42,521 nucleotides of DNA from Bacteroidaceae bacterium. Its GTDB lineage: Bacteria; Bacteroidota; Bacteroidia; Bacteroidales; Bacteroidaceae. The notes below the pieces were generated by a model, which was not told the DNA's origin, ran no database searches, and was given only the letters and a program-made list of their open reading frames with translations. Where the stretch lies: positions 1 through 42,521 of the forward strand of contig JAFUVZ010000040.1 of the NCBI GenBank assembly GCA_017471185.1. Reading direction: 5' to 3'. The translations under genes were made by a program, and so were the position numbers. Below, piece by piece: positions 15,514 through 24,536 of the stretch (positions are counted from its first letter, which is position 1; every line of letters begins with the position of its first letter).

Positions 15514-16505
15514 CAAACATGAAATATCTATTGATGACCATCTTATCCCTGGCAAGTTTCATCTCTTGCGGAGGCAATACCCAAGGCAAGACTGCCGATG
15601 AAGTTGACGAATCCGACAAGCGAGTAGTGAACGTGCCGCAGTTTGATGCCGACAGTGCTTTTTACTTCGTAAAGGCACAGGTGGATTTCGGACCTCGAAC
15701 GATGAATTCGGCGGCTCATGATGCTTGCGGCGACTATCTCGCCGCTAAGCTGGAGCAATATGGAGCCAAGGTTTATAGCCAACGTGCCGACCTGCCTTCT
15801 TACGAGGGTAAAATGCTCAGGGCACGAAACATTATCGGGGCATTTAATCCCGATGCCAAGAAACGTGTGGCCCTGTTCTCTCATTGGGATAGCCGTCCTT
15901 GGGCGGACAATGATCCTGACAAATCAAAGCACTACACTCCTATCTTAGGTGCTAACGATGGAGCCAGCGGTGTGGGCGTATTATTGGAAGTGGCACGGCA
16001 GCTGCAGGCACAAGCCCCATCCATCGGCATTGACATCATCTTACTCGATGCAGAGGATGTGGGCAATCATCGCGATTCTGGCAAGAGTGACGAGAACTCC
16101 TGGTGTTTAGGCTCGCAATATTGGGCTCGCACCCCTCATATACAGGGATATAATGCCCGCTTTGGCATCCTTTTGGATATGGTGGGTGGGGCAAATGCCC
16201 GTTTCCTTTATGAATATTATTCAGAGCAATATGCCCGTGATATAAACCGTAAGGTGTGGAAGGCAGCCAATTCCATTGGCTACAGCAACTATTTCATAGC
16301 TGAAGCTGGTGGCGGAGCCACTGACGACCATCTGTTTATTAACCAGATAGCGCGTATTCCTACCATTGACATCATTCCTACCAGCCAGCAATACACGTTC
16401 TTCGAACATTGGCATACGGTGAAGGATGATATGGATGTGATTACAGTGCCCACGCTGAAAGCCGTTGGCCAAACCCTGCTACAGGTAATCTACAACGAGA
16501 AATAA
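15510..16505 (+). CDS. M28-family zinc peptidase-like lipoprotein
   Basis: A 331-aa lipoprotein (lipobox SFISC, Cys20) with the M28/glutaminyl-peptide cyclotransferase fold. Visible metal and active-site motifs: FSHWDSRPWAD (His/Asp ligands), GANDGASGVGVLLEVARQL (bridging Asp), LLDAEDVGNH (catalytic Glu/Asp region), DMVGG (ligand Asp) and FFEHWHTVKDDMD (last His). The mix suggests either an aminopeptidase or a glutaminyl cyclase; I cannot separate them by eye. The ATGA overlap with the LD-carboxypeptidase gene indicates one operon. Confidence 0.85.
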   Translation: MTNMKYLLMTILSLASFISCGGNTQGKTADEVDESDKRVVNVPQFDADSAFYFVKAQVDFGPRTMNSAAHDACGDYLAAKLEQYGAKVYSQRADLPSYEGKMLRARNIIGAFNPDAKKRVALFSHWDSRPWADNDPDKSKHYTPILGANDGASGVGVLLEVARQLQAQAPSIGIDIILLDAEDVGNHRDSGKSDENSWCLGSQYWARTPHIQGYNARFGILLDMVGGANARFLYEYYSEQYARDINRKVWKAANSIGYSNYFIAEAGGGATDDHLFINQIARIPTIDIIPTSQQYTFFEHWHTVKDDMDVITVPTLKAVGQTLLQVIYNEK

Positions 16506-16507
16506 CT

Positions 16508-16561
16508 CATTATCCATTATTCATTTTCCATTATCCATTATTCATTTTCCATTATCCATTA
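16508..16561. repeat. Heptamer array, 7 full units
   Basis: CATTATC-CATTATT-CATTTTC repeated as a 21-bp higher-order unit about 2.5 times, filling the gap between the M28 and sufE genes. Confidence 0.85.
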
Positions 16562-16571
16562 AACAAAGACT

Positions 16572-17000
16572 ATGACAATAAACGAAATACAAGACGAAAT
16601 CATCGCTGAGTTCAGCGACTATGATGATTGGATGGACAAATATCAGTTACTGATTGACCTCGGCAACGAACAGCAGCCGCTCGATGAGAAGTATAAGAAC
16701 GAGAGCAATCTCATTGAGGGATGCCAAAGCCGTGTATGGCTGCAAGCCGACCTTACTGACGAAGGCAAGGTGCATTTCCAGGCGGAGAGTGACGCTCTGA
16801 TTGTGAAAGGCATTATCACCCTACTTATCAAGGTGCTTGACAACCAGACCCCTTCTGATATTCTCAATGCCGACCTTTACTTTATCGAGCAGATTGGTTT
16901 GCGTGACCACCTCTCCCCCACACGCAGCAACGGACTGTTGGCTATGATGAAGCAAATGCGTATGTATGCTTTGGCATTTCAAGCCAAGCTGCAAGGCTGA
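16572..17000 (+). CDS. sufE: SufE-family sulfur acceptor
   Basis: A 142-aa SufE-like protein that accepts persulfide sulfur from the SufS cysteine desulfurase for Fe-S cluster assembly. The acceptor Cys51 is in LIEGCQSRVWL, with the family N-terminal pattern EIIAEFSDYDDWMDKYQLLIDLG (partial: DDWMDKYQLLIDLG) and the C-terminal GLLAMMKQMRMYA helix. Length is normal. No suf operon genes are adjacent. It follows the M28 gene after a heptamer array. Confidence 0.92.
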   Translation: MTINEIQDEIIAEFSDYDDWMDKYQLLIDLGNEQQPLDEKYKNESNLIEGCQSRVWLQADLTDEGKVHFQAESDALIVKGIITLLIKVLDNQTPSDILNADLYFIEQIGLRDHLSPTRSNGLLAMMKQMRMYALAFQAKLQG

Positions 17001-17114
17001 TGTGAGGAATAACTGTCCCAAAAGCGGAGTATGTCATAAATTATGTTAACGACATGCAAGATTTCGCATTTTCGCCGTTTATAGGATAAAAAAGAGACCC
17101 AAAATGTATCCGTT

Positions 17115-18428
17115 ATGATAACGAAGAGCTTTTTATTCAGTATAGCAGCCGTTCTCTGCCTGTGTGCTTGCGGCGATAAAGAGAATAACGTGCTGACACC
17201 TGAACCTGTGGCACCTGTCCAAGTGGAACCAGCACCGGCAAAGCCAGAAGAACCAGTTGAACCTGAGACGCGACACAGCTATAAACCTGTGCAGCTTAAC
17301 GAGAAAGAGCAGGCTATCAATGCCAAGCTGCATGAATTCTCTTGGAAACTATTCAAGGAAGTTTATCGCGGACGTAAGGCAGGAGAGAACCTGATGATCT
17401 CACCTATCAGCCTGGAGGTAGATCTGGGTATGTTCCTCAACGGACTGGAAGGCAACTCCTATCAGGAATTACTCAAGACAATGGGACTACAGGACTATTC
17501 AAAGCAGGAACTCAACTCTTTCTTCCAAACCATGATGACAGGCATAGAGAAAGCGGATGAAGCTGCTATCTTCAAGGGTGCCAACGCTTTCTGGTACAAT
17601 CAGAATAGAAAAGCTAACCAGACTTTCCTCAACGCCATAACGAACTACTATGCTGCCAGAGCTGAGGCGATGGATTTCTCCAACCCCCAAACGAAAAATA
17701 TCATCAACGTCTGGTGTGCTGAACAGACCAACGACCGCATCAAGGATATGGTGGACAGGACTGACGAGAGTGATCTTTTTCACCTCATGAACGCCGTGTA
17801 TTTCAAAGCCGACTGGGACGAGCCGTTTGACAAGCAGCTGACCAGCAAGATGCCTTTCCAATATGCTAATGGCAAAAGCGAGGAAGTGGACATGATGTAC
17901 GATGTATATGAAGGAACATATGCTGAGACCGAGCAATACCAGTTGGGCGTGAGACCTTTTGTTGACGGATCTTTCCAGATGGTATTCATCTTACCTAAGA
18001 AAGGGGTGGCAATGGAGGATGTGATTCCTGCTGTCTTGGATTATAAGGTAACGATTACTGCCGAATGGTATCCTGGCAAGCCTCAGCAGGCTACGATAGA
18101 GCTATACGCTCCCAAGTTCACATCGGAATATACAGAGGAACACCTCTTTGATTATATGAAGACCATCAATCCGAACCTGAAGTTCGATTGGCATGAACTG
18201 TCACTTATGGAAGAGAAAGAGCCTTTGGATTTAAGCGCCTTGCAGAAAACATTCTTCCTGATGGACGAGGAAGGGGCAGAGGCTGCTGCCGTGACCGACA
18301 TCATCGCCAAAAACACATCGATAGGTCCTTCAAGGGTGGCTCAGTTACACCTCGACCGTCCGTTTATCTACGCCATTGTGGAGACAAACACCAGTTGCCC
18401 ATTGTTCATCGGCTACTACGGCAAGTGA
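17115..18428 (+). CDS. Serpin-family lipoprotein
   Basis: A 437-aa serine protease inhibitor. The signal ends in the lipobox LCAC (Cys19), followed by a ~30-residue Pro/Glu/Val-rich linker that would hold the domain off the membrane, then the serpin fold (MISPISLEVDLGMFLNG, FKGANAFWYN, LMNAVYFKADWDEPF). The hinge EEGAEAAAVT matches the inhibitory consensus, so loop insertion and inhibition are expected. Counting from the hinge (P17 Glu) puts P1-P1' at about Thr-Ser in KNTSIG. The end LDRPFIYAIVE is the classic C-terminal motif. Probable role: inhibits host or competitor proteases at the surface. Confidence 0.93.
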   Translation: MITKSFLFSIAAVLCLCACGDKENNVLTPEPVAPVQVEPAPAKPEEPVEPETRHSYKPVQLNEKEQAINAKLHEFSWKLFKEVYRGRKAGENLMISPISLEVDLGMFLNGLEGNSYQELLKTMGLQDYSKQELNSFFQTMMTGIEKADEAAIFKGANAFWYNQNRKANQTFLNAITNYYAARAEAMDFSNPQTKNIINVWCAEQTNDRIKDMVDRTDESDLFHLMNAVYFKADWDEPFDKQLTSKMPFQYANGKSEEVDMMYDVYEGTYAETEQYQLGVRPFVDGSFQMVFILPKKGVAMEDVIPAVLDYKVTITAEWYPGKPQQATIELYAPKFTSEYTEEHLFDYMKTINPNLKFDWHELSLMEEKEPLDLSALQKTFFLMDEEGAEAAAVTDIIAKNTSIGPSRVAQLHLDRPFIYAIVETNTSCPLFIGYYGK

Positions 18429-18432
18429 TTCC

Positions 18433-19164
18433 CTATTTGCAACGATCCAATTTCCGAACTGACAAGATCAACAGGCGGATGGAGAGAGCCAGGCAAATAA
18501 AGACGAGGGTAGGACCAAGCAACTGAATCAAGCTGTCTTCTTCTGGATAAGTCTGGGTGAAATAGACAGACAAACTGTTGTTCATGACATGCACCAGGAT
18601 GCCTGGCCACAAGCTCTGCGTCTTATAATAGAGCCACGCCAGCAACAGACCTATCAGGAAAGCGGTGAGTATCTGAGCTGGATTGAGGTGAAAAATGCCG
18701 AAGAAAAGGGCTGACAGGAAGATGGCATACTTAGGATTGTAACATTTCAGCAATTCCGTAGTGATGGCGCCTCGGAAAAGCATCTCCTCCAACACGGGCC
18801 CTACGATGGTGATAGCCAGAACACCTGCCCAGGATGACTCAATGGAGGCAAACGAATCTTCCAGCAGGTCAGGTAGGAAGTCAGCCAATGAGGAAATGGT
18901 GTCAGTGATGAAGATGGCAGAGATACCTGCCACGAAGGTCCACAGCATAAAGGAAGGAGCAACAGGTTCCCACTGCTTCTTGTCACGCATATAGCCCATA
19001 TAAAGCAGAACGCCCGCCATCAGAAAATCAGAAATCAGCAAGCCAAGAACGGTGGTTTGTTGGATGTTGACCGTTGACCCTTGATTAATGATCAAGGCTA
19101 TAAGTCCCGTTGCCAGTAGTTGCAACAGGAAATATACCAGAACCAATGCTATCGACCTCTTCAT
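18433..19164 (-). CDS. CPBP-family intramembrane metalloprotease
   Basis: A 243-aa membrane protein with about seven to eight hydrophobic segments. The CPBP (Abi/Rce1-like) motifs are present: EEMLFRG (Glu126, Glu127), FFGIFHLNP (His159) and HVMNNS near residue 200. Such proteins cleave prenylated or peptide substrates, or act in bacteriocin self-immunity; the role here is unknown. Residues 30-36 (STVNIQQ) are encoded by a heptamer array. The stop is 4 nt from the convergent serpin stop. Confidence 0.88.
   Translation of the reverse strand: MKRSIALVLVYFLLQLLATGLIALIINQGSTVNIQQTTVLGLLISDFLMAGVLLYMGYMRDKKQWEPVAPSFMLWTFVAGISAIFITDTISSLADFLPDLLEDSFASIESSWAGVLAITIVGPVLEEMLFRGAITTELLKCYNPKYAIFLSALFFGIFHLNPAQILTAFLIGLLLAWLYYKTQSLWPGILVHVMNNSLSVYFTQTYPEEDSLIQLLGPTLVFICLALSIRLLILSVRKLDRCK
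19060..19084. repeat. Heptamer array inside the CPBP gene
   Basis: TTGGATG-TTGACCG-TTGACCC-TTGA on the plus strand, translated on the minus strand as part of a periplasmic loop. Confidence 0.6.
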
Positions 19165-19190
19165 CTTCTTTTTATTATAAAGATTACCCT

Positions 19191-20099
19191 CTACGCCAGA
19201 ACACTCCTGATATCCGCCTCATCCTGCTTCAGCTGCAAGACAAGCTGTTCTGTATTGGCAAACTTCACTTCGCCACGCATACGCTTCACCAGCGAAAGTC
19301 TCAACTTCTTATTATATATATTCTCGTCAAAATCGAAGATATGCACCTCGATACTACGTTCATCGCCATTAGCCAATGTGGGGCGTGTACCGATGTTGAG
19401 CATACCCTGATAATGTCCTTCGCCTAACTCAACCCTTACGGCATATACGCCATTGGCTGGTATGAGCTTCTCCGCTTGTACCTCCAGGTTGGCGGTAGGA
19501 TAGCCGATGGTATGTCCTACATGAAATCCGTTCACCACCCTGCCTTGAAGCAGATAGTCATAACCCAGACACTGATTGGCTACCTTCAAGTCACCACAAA
19601 GCAGCAGTTCTCGAATCCTTGACGAGCTGACCGCCGGAAACTGGTTAGCTTGAATCACCTCAATGTCCAAATCGTTTCCATAGCTCACATAGTCGTCAAA
19701 TCCTTCAGACCGATTGTGTCCGAACCGATGGTCATAACCTATCACAAGAGCTTTCACCCTATATTGGTCATGAAGCTTCTGCATGAACTCCCTGGCTGTC
19801 ATACTGGCAAGTTCCGGGGTAAACTCCATCACCTCGCAACGGCTTACGCCAACCTCTTTGAGTAGATGGAGTTTCTCGTCAAGTGTGGTGAGCAGGCAGT
19901 TGCGTGCTGCCTCATGATGAATAACCTGACGGGGGCGTTGTACGAAAGTAATGGCTAATGGTTCCAGCCGACGGTCATGAGCCATCTGAAGCACCTGATT
20001 GATAAGGTGCCGGTGTCCCAAATGCACGCCATCAAAGAAACCAATGGTGGCGATAAATGACACTTGACCGTTGACCGTTGACCGTTGAACATTAATCAT
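19191..20099 (-). CDS. ribF: Bifunctional riboflavin kinase/FAD synthetase
   Basis: A 302-aa RibF that phosphorylates riboflavin to FMN and adenylates it to FAD. The N-terminal adenylyltransferase domain has GFFDGVHLGHRHLI and the ISSSxIR-type motif (VSSSRIRELL). The C-terminal kinase domain has GHTIGYPTANLE (PTAN motif) and GVYAVRVELG. The first ~12 residues (MINVQRSTVNGQ) are encoded by heptamer repeats and are not part of the usual family start, so the true N-terminus may have been rebuilt by the repeat. The start overlaps the end of the upstream P-type ATPase gene by 8 nt, so translation is probably coupled. Confidence 0.93.
   Translation of the reverse strand: MINVQRSTVNGQVSFIATIGFFDGVHLGHRHLINQVLQMAHDRRLEPLAITFVQRPRQVIHHEAARNCLLTTLDEKLHLLKEVGVSRCEVMEFTPELASMTAREFMQKLHDQYRVKALVIGYDHRFGHNRSEGFDDYVSYGNDLDIEVIQANQFPAVSSSRIRELLLCGDLKVANQCLGYDYLLQGRVVNGFHVGHTIGYPTANLEVQAEKLIPANGVYAVRVELGEGHYQGMLNIGTRPTLANGDERSIEVHIFDFDENIYNKKLRLSLVKRMRGEVKFANTEQLVLQLKQDEADIRSVLA
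20064..20091. repeat. Heptamer array encoding the RibF N-terminus
   Basis: TTGACCG three times then TTGAACA. On the minus strand it encodes residues 3-12 of RibF. Confidence 0.8.
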
Positions 20100-22797
20100 T
20101 TCTCCGAATTCTTCTAATCAGTCTTTCTATTTCTCCTATCCACAGAACACAGGACGTAGTGCCCAAGATAGCAAGCCATTCCTTGATGCTAAGTGGCTCC
20201 GTGCGGAACACCTCGCCCCCAATCTGTACAATCAACACTTGCCCCACCAAAATCAGTACGGCTACCAGCAGCAAACCATAAGAATGACCCAGGTTGCTGA
20301 ACGCAGAATCTGTAGAGCCAAAAGTCTTGGCATTAAACAGATTCCAGAACTGGAGCATCACGAATACAGTGAAGAATATGGTGAGCCTATGAAGTGTCAT
20401 ACCCCCGGCAGCATGGTTGTATAGATAGAGCAAGGCCATGAGCGCCACCACGAATAACATGCTATAGCCGAAGATGAAGTTCCTCATCGGACTGGTGATG
20501 ATGAAGTCTGTCGGTCTGCGCGGCATTTCCTTCATCACGCTGTCACTGGGAGGAATAGAAGCCAGAGCCAGGGCAGCAAATGTGTCCATGATGAGATTCA
20601 CCCACAACATCTGGGTAACCGTCAACGGCAGTTCGGTACCGAAGAAAGCGCCAAAGAGCACGATGAGCAGCGCCACCAGATTAATTGTAAGCTGGAAGAG
20701 GATGAAACGCTGGATATTGCGGTAGAGTGAGCGTCCCCACATCACAGCTGTGCCGATGCTGTTGAACGAATCATCCAGCAGGGTGATGTCTGAAGCCTCT
20801 TTTGCCACTGAGGTACCTGAGCCCATCGACAATCCCACCTGCGCATGATTCAAGGCCGGGGCATCATTCGTACCATCGCCAGTAACAGCCACCACAGCTC
20901 CCTTCTTCTGCAGGAGCTGCACTAATCGTTGCTTGTCAGTTGGTCTGGCTCTCGACATAATCTTCAGGTCAAGTACCCTGTCTAACGCCTCCTCGTCATT
21001 CAATGCGGCAAAGTCAGTACCCGTTATGCGGTTACGGTCTGTATCCTGTTCAGTCCAAAGACCTATCTGACGACCTATCTCGGTAGCTGTGGCAGGCGTG
21101 TCACCTGTCACGATTTTCACTTGGATACCGGCATCCTGACATCGCTTCACGGCAGCAGGGACATCAGCACGTACAGGGTCGCTGATGGCGACGTAGCCTA
21201 AGAAAACACTTTGACCGTTGACCGTTGATAATAAATCATGTTCAATGTTCAATGCTCCATGTTCAATAATCCTGAAGGCGAAGCCAAGCGTACGCATGCC
21301 CTCGTTCTGGTAGTTCAGCAAGTCCTGACTGATGGCCTGCTGATACTCCTCAATCGGCTTCAGTCCGTTGGTTGTAGCCACTTGACCGCACATAGCGCAC
21401 ACAATTTCTGGTGCACCTTTTATATATAAGATATCCTTGTCCAACAATGGTGAATGCACTAATGTCGCCATATATTTGCGTTCCGTAGAGAACGCCAGCT
21501 GGTCTATCACCTTCGCCTCCTGCCTTAGCTTGAGGTAATCAATGCCTTGCTGATACAGCCAGAGCAACAATGCCACCTCTGTAGGATTACCAATTCCAGT
21601 AGGTTTGCTTCCGTCGGCAGGTATCTCCAGGAACGAGGTTGAATTGGCACATATTCCCTCTGCGATTATTGTTGAACATTGAGCATTGAACATTGATTTA
21701 TTATCAACGGTCAATGGTGAACGGTCAACGGAATAAAAACAAGCTTTCCTAACCTGCATCTGGTTCTGAGTCAGCGTGCCCGTCTTATCGGTGCAGATCA
21801 CATTGATGGCGCCCATCGTCTCGCAGGCGTGCATCTTGCGCACCAGATTGTTGGTAGAGAGCATACGCCTCATGTTCAAAGCCAAGCTCAGGGTAACGCT
21901 CATAGGCAACCCCTCAGGAACTGCCACTACAATCAGCGTGACAGCCATCATGAATATCTGCAGCGTGTCCTTCACAGGTTCCAGCCAATCCTCGAAAGTA
22001 TGCAGTTGTGAAAAATCATATATCAGCAGCACGTCTTTGACGAAGAAAAGCACAAAAGCAAGACCAGCCACCGTAAATCCCACATAGCCAATCAGTCTCG
22101 CCAGTTTATCCAGCTGTTTGTTCAGCGGTGTCTCCTCATGCGTCTCCTCCATACTCTGCCTTGCCACCTTGCCTATCTCCGTAGCGTCGCCCACAGCACG
22201 CACCTCCATCACACCATGCCCATCGAGTACAGTCGTACCTCGCATCACCATATCATCAGCATAGGTGGCATCCTTGTGGAAATGCGTCTTATCAGTGGTC
22301 TTCGAGGCAGAAGGCTCACCAGTCAGCGATGACTCGTTCACGAGCAATGACACAGCTTCAGTCAGCTGTCCGTCTGCAGGCACCTCCTCACCCGTCTCCA
22401 GCAGCACGACATCGCCCACCACCACCTCCTTGCGTGGTACCTCGCACACACTGCCGTTGCGTATCACTCTGACGGCATTGTCGTCATTTACGGTATTGAG
22501 CAAGTCAAACTTGCGGTTGGCATCATATTCAAAGAGGAAGCCCACGCCCGTAGCCAGCAGGATAGCGGCTATAATGCCAATGGTCTCCGCATATTCGTTC
22601 TCAAACACGGAAATACCCAGTGACAGGCATGCCGCCACCAGCAGTATGCGTATCACCGGGTCTTCAAACTTCTCCAGGTAGAGCTTCCACATAGATTTGC
22701 GCTTGGGAGGCGTGAGCACGTTTCTTCCATGTTCCTCACGGCTGCGTTGCACCTCTATATCGGAAAGCCCTTTCAATATATGGTTGTTTTCTGTCAT
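20092..22797 (-). CDS. Ca2+-type P-type ATPase
   Basis: A 901-aa cation pump of the P2 class. Motifs: phosphorylation site CTDKTGT (Asp337), TGES-type actuator loop (here SLTGEPS), KGAPE nucleotide-binding loop, TGDGTNDAPAL hinge, and VPEGLP in TM4 as in plasma-membrane Ca2+ pumps, so Ca2+ export is most likely. There are about ten membrane segments. The start at 22797 (MTENNHIL) is chosen over 22818 because the promoter -7 box ends at 22827, leaving no leader for the longer form. Two heptamer elements (21211-21268 and 21672-21731) are read in frame in the cytoplasmic nucleotide domain. Downstream ribF overlaps. Confidence 0.92.
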   Translation of the reverse strand: MTENNHILKGLSDIEVQRSREEHGRNVLTPPKRKSMWKLYLEKFEDPVIRILLVAACLSLGISVFENEYAETIGIIAAILLATGVGFLFEYDANRKFDLLNTVNDDNAVRVIRNGSVCEVPRKEVVVGDVVLLETGEEVPADGQLTEAVSLLVNESSLTGEPSASKTTDKTHFHKDATYADDMVMRGTTVLDGHGVMEVRAVGDATEIGKVARQSMEETHEETPLNKQLDKLARLIGYVGFTVAGLAFVLFFVKDVLLIYDFSQLHTFEDWLEPVKDTLQIFMMAVTLIVVAVPEGLPMSVTLSLALNMRRMLSTNNLVRKMHACETMGAINVICTDKTGTLTQNQMQVRKACFYSVDRSPLTVDNKSMFNAQCSTIIAEGICANSTSFLEIPADGSKPTGIGNPTEVALLLWLYQQGIDYLKLRQEAKVIDQLAFSTERKYMATLVHSPLLDKDILYIKGAPEIVCAMCGQVATTNGLKPIEEYQQAISQDLLNYQNEGMRTLGFAFRIIEHGALNIEHDLLSTVNGQSVFLGYVAISDPVRADVPAAVKRCQDAGIQVKIVTGDTPATATEIGRQIGLWTEQDTDRNRITGTDFAALNDEEALDRVLDLKIMSRARPTDKQRLVQLLQKKGAVVAVTGDGTNDAPALNHAQVGLSMGSGTSVAKEASDITLLDDSFNSIGTAVMWGRSLYRNIQRFILFQLTINLVALLIVLFGAFFGTELPLTVTQMLWVNLIMDTFAALALASIPPSDSVMKEMPRRPTDFIITSPMRNFIFGYSMLFVVALMALLYLYNHAAGGMTLHRLTIFFTVFVMLQFWNLFNAKTFGSTDSAFSNLGHSYGLLLVAVLILVGQVLIVQIGGEVFRTEPLSIKEWLAILGTTSCVLWIGEIERLIRRIRRND
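21211..21268. repeat. Heptamer element E in the ATPase gene
   Basis: TTGACCG x2, TTGATAATAAATCA, then TTCAATG-type heptamers. It is similar in reverse complement to the element at 21672-21731. Confidence 0.8.
21672..21731. repeat. Heptamer element F in the ATPase gene
   Basis: TTGAACA-type heptamers, TGATTTATTATCA, then TCAACGG-type heptamers: the inverted counterpart of element E, about 400 bp away in the same gene, also read in frame. Confidence 0.8.
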
Positions 22798-22826
22798 GTA
22801 TATTTTCTCAGATATCAAAATCGCTA

Positions 22827-22858
22827 CAAAATTACATAAATAATCCTTTATTTCCCAA
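22827..22858 (-). promoter_or_regulatory. Promoter of P-type ATPase-ribF operon
   Basis: Minus strand TTG (22858-22856), 21 nt, TAATTTTG (22834-22827). It overlaps the 3' end of the Na/Pi cotransporter gene and gives a transcript start near 22820, which decides the ATPase start codon at 22797. Confidence 0.6.
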
Positions 22859-24536
22859 ACCTTGCCTCGACAACATTCACAATATAGTCGCCTAATTTCT
22901 CACATTCGTTGACTATATCCATATACATACTGCCAGAGGCGTAGTTGTAGCGATGTTCATTCAGGTCAATGATGTTATTGCTTTTCAACAGGTCACGATA
23001 ACTGTTGAGTTCATTCTCCAGATTGTAGGTCTGATGCACATCCACCTCTTTCCTGGGTTTCTTCAGCGACAAGGTCATGTGAGTCAGGAAATAAGATACC
23101 AGGTTCATCATGCTGTCCACGCTGTTTTCCTGGGCAGCTGTAAACTTCTCCTTCTTCTCTTGTTTCCTCATCAGCACCCTGGCTATGTTGTAGCAAGAGT
23201 CACTCACACTTTCCAGTTCGCCTATTTCTCGCAGCATCGAACGAATCTTGCCCTTTGTATCATCACTCAGGTGTGCATTACTAACATTTCCCAAGTATTG
23301 GGCGATGTCCTGTTCCAGACGGTCGCAGATATTCTCATATTTCTCAATGCGCGCATAGAGCTTGACGCTCTTCTCCTCTTCATGTTCATGCAGCATCTCG
23401 CGGACCATAGCGAACATACGCTCCAGCCGTTCGCTGAAGGAAACTATTTCTTTCCTGGCCTCCAGCACAGAGAGTTCAGGCGTCTTCATCAGACCGGAAT
23501 GGATAAACTGCAAGCGGAATTCCTCATCATCTTCCGTAGAGCCTGGCTTGACAATCCAGCATACCAGTTTCTCCATCTGGGGGATAAACCAAATCAGCAG
23601 GAACGAGTTGGTGATGTTGAACATGGTGTGAAAGGCGGCCAGTGCGTACGACAGTTTGTCAACTGCTACGTTGGAAGATTCGGGATCTACCCCCACCAAG
23701 CTGCAAGCCATATTGGCAAACGGATAGAACAGCGCCATCATCCACACAACACCAATGACGTTGAACACCAGGTGTGCCATAGCCGCCCTCCTGGCTTGCG
23801 TGTTACCAGTCATCGCAGCCAGGTTAGCGGTCATGGTGGTACCGATATTCTCACCCATCACCAAAGCGATGCCTAAGTAAATAGACAGCACACCGCTGGA
23901 GCAAAGCACCATCGTGATAGCCATCAGCGCAGCTGACGACTGAACGATGCAGGTGAGTATCGTACCTATAATCAGGAAGATGAAAATACTGCCGTAACTA
24001 CTGGTATTGAATGAAGAGAAAAACTCCACCATTGTTTCGTTATGTCCCAAATCCAGTTCCTTTCCTGCCACACTTAGTGTAGCCAATGAGAAGAACATGA
24101 ATGCCACGCCAAAGAGGAAATCGCCGAAATAGCGGTACTTACGCCAGTAAACCATCAGGGCGATGCCCACCACGAAGGCTGGCCATACGAAATCCGTGAT
24201 GTTCATGGTGAATCCGGCAGACATAATCCAGGCAGTTAGTGTGGTGCCGATGTTGGCACCCATAATCACGGAGATAGCCTGCGCCAAAGGCAGCAGACCT
24301 GCATTGACAAAGGAAACGGTCATCACCGTGGTGGCAGAAGAAGATTGCACGGCTACCGTGATGAGCATACCCGTAAGCAAACCAGTCCAGCGGTTAGTGG
24401 TCATCGCCCCCAACACATGCCTCAGTTGCGGACCCGCCATTTTCTGCAGCGCCTCGCTCATGATCTTCATACCGAATATGAGCAAAGCTAAGGCTCCAAG
24501 AATCTTGGAGCCTATAATCAAATAAGTTTCATTCAT
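22848..24536 (-). CDS. Na/Pi cotransporter with PhoU-like domain
   Basis: A 562-aa member of the NptA/PNaS family that imports phosphate with sodium. Two inverted membrane repeats are marked by the signature AVQSSSATTVMTVSFVNAG (near residue 64) and VQSSAALMAITMVL (near 200), with GANIGTTLTAW and GENIGTTMTANLA after them. From about residue 340 to the end is a soluble helical PhoU-like domain that probably senses or regulates phosphate uptake. Overlaps the PepSY-like lipoprotein gene by 4 nt, so both are in one operon. Confidence 0.93.
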   Translation of the reverse strand: MNETYLIIGSKILGALALLIFGMKIMSEALQKMAGPQLRHVLGAMTTNRWTGLLTGMLITVAVQSSSATTVMTVSFVNAGLLPLAQAISVIMGANIGTTLTAWIMSAGFTMNITDFVWPAFVVGIALMVYWRKYRYFGDFLFGVAFMFFSLATLSVAGKELDLGHNETMVEFFSSFNTSSYGSIFIFLIIGTILTCIVQSSAALMAITMVLCSSGVLSIYLGIALVMGENIGTTMTANLAAMTGNTQARRAAMAHLVFNVIGVVWMMALFYPFANMACSLVGVDPESSNVAVDKLSYALAAFHTMFNITNSFLLIWFIPQMEKLVCWIVKPGSTEDDEEFRLQFIHSGLMKTPELSVLEARKEIVSFSERLERMFAMVREMLHEHEEEKSVKLYARIEKYENICDRLEQDIAQYLGNVSNAHLSDDTKGKIRSMLREIGELESVSDSCYNIARVLMRKQEKKEKFTAAQENSVDSMMNLVSYFLTHMTLSLKKPRKEVDVHQTYNLENELNSYRDLLKSNNIIDLNEHRYNYASGSMYMDIVNECEKLGDYIVNVVEARFGK

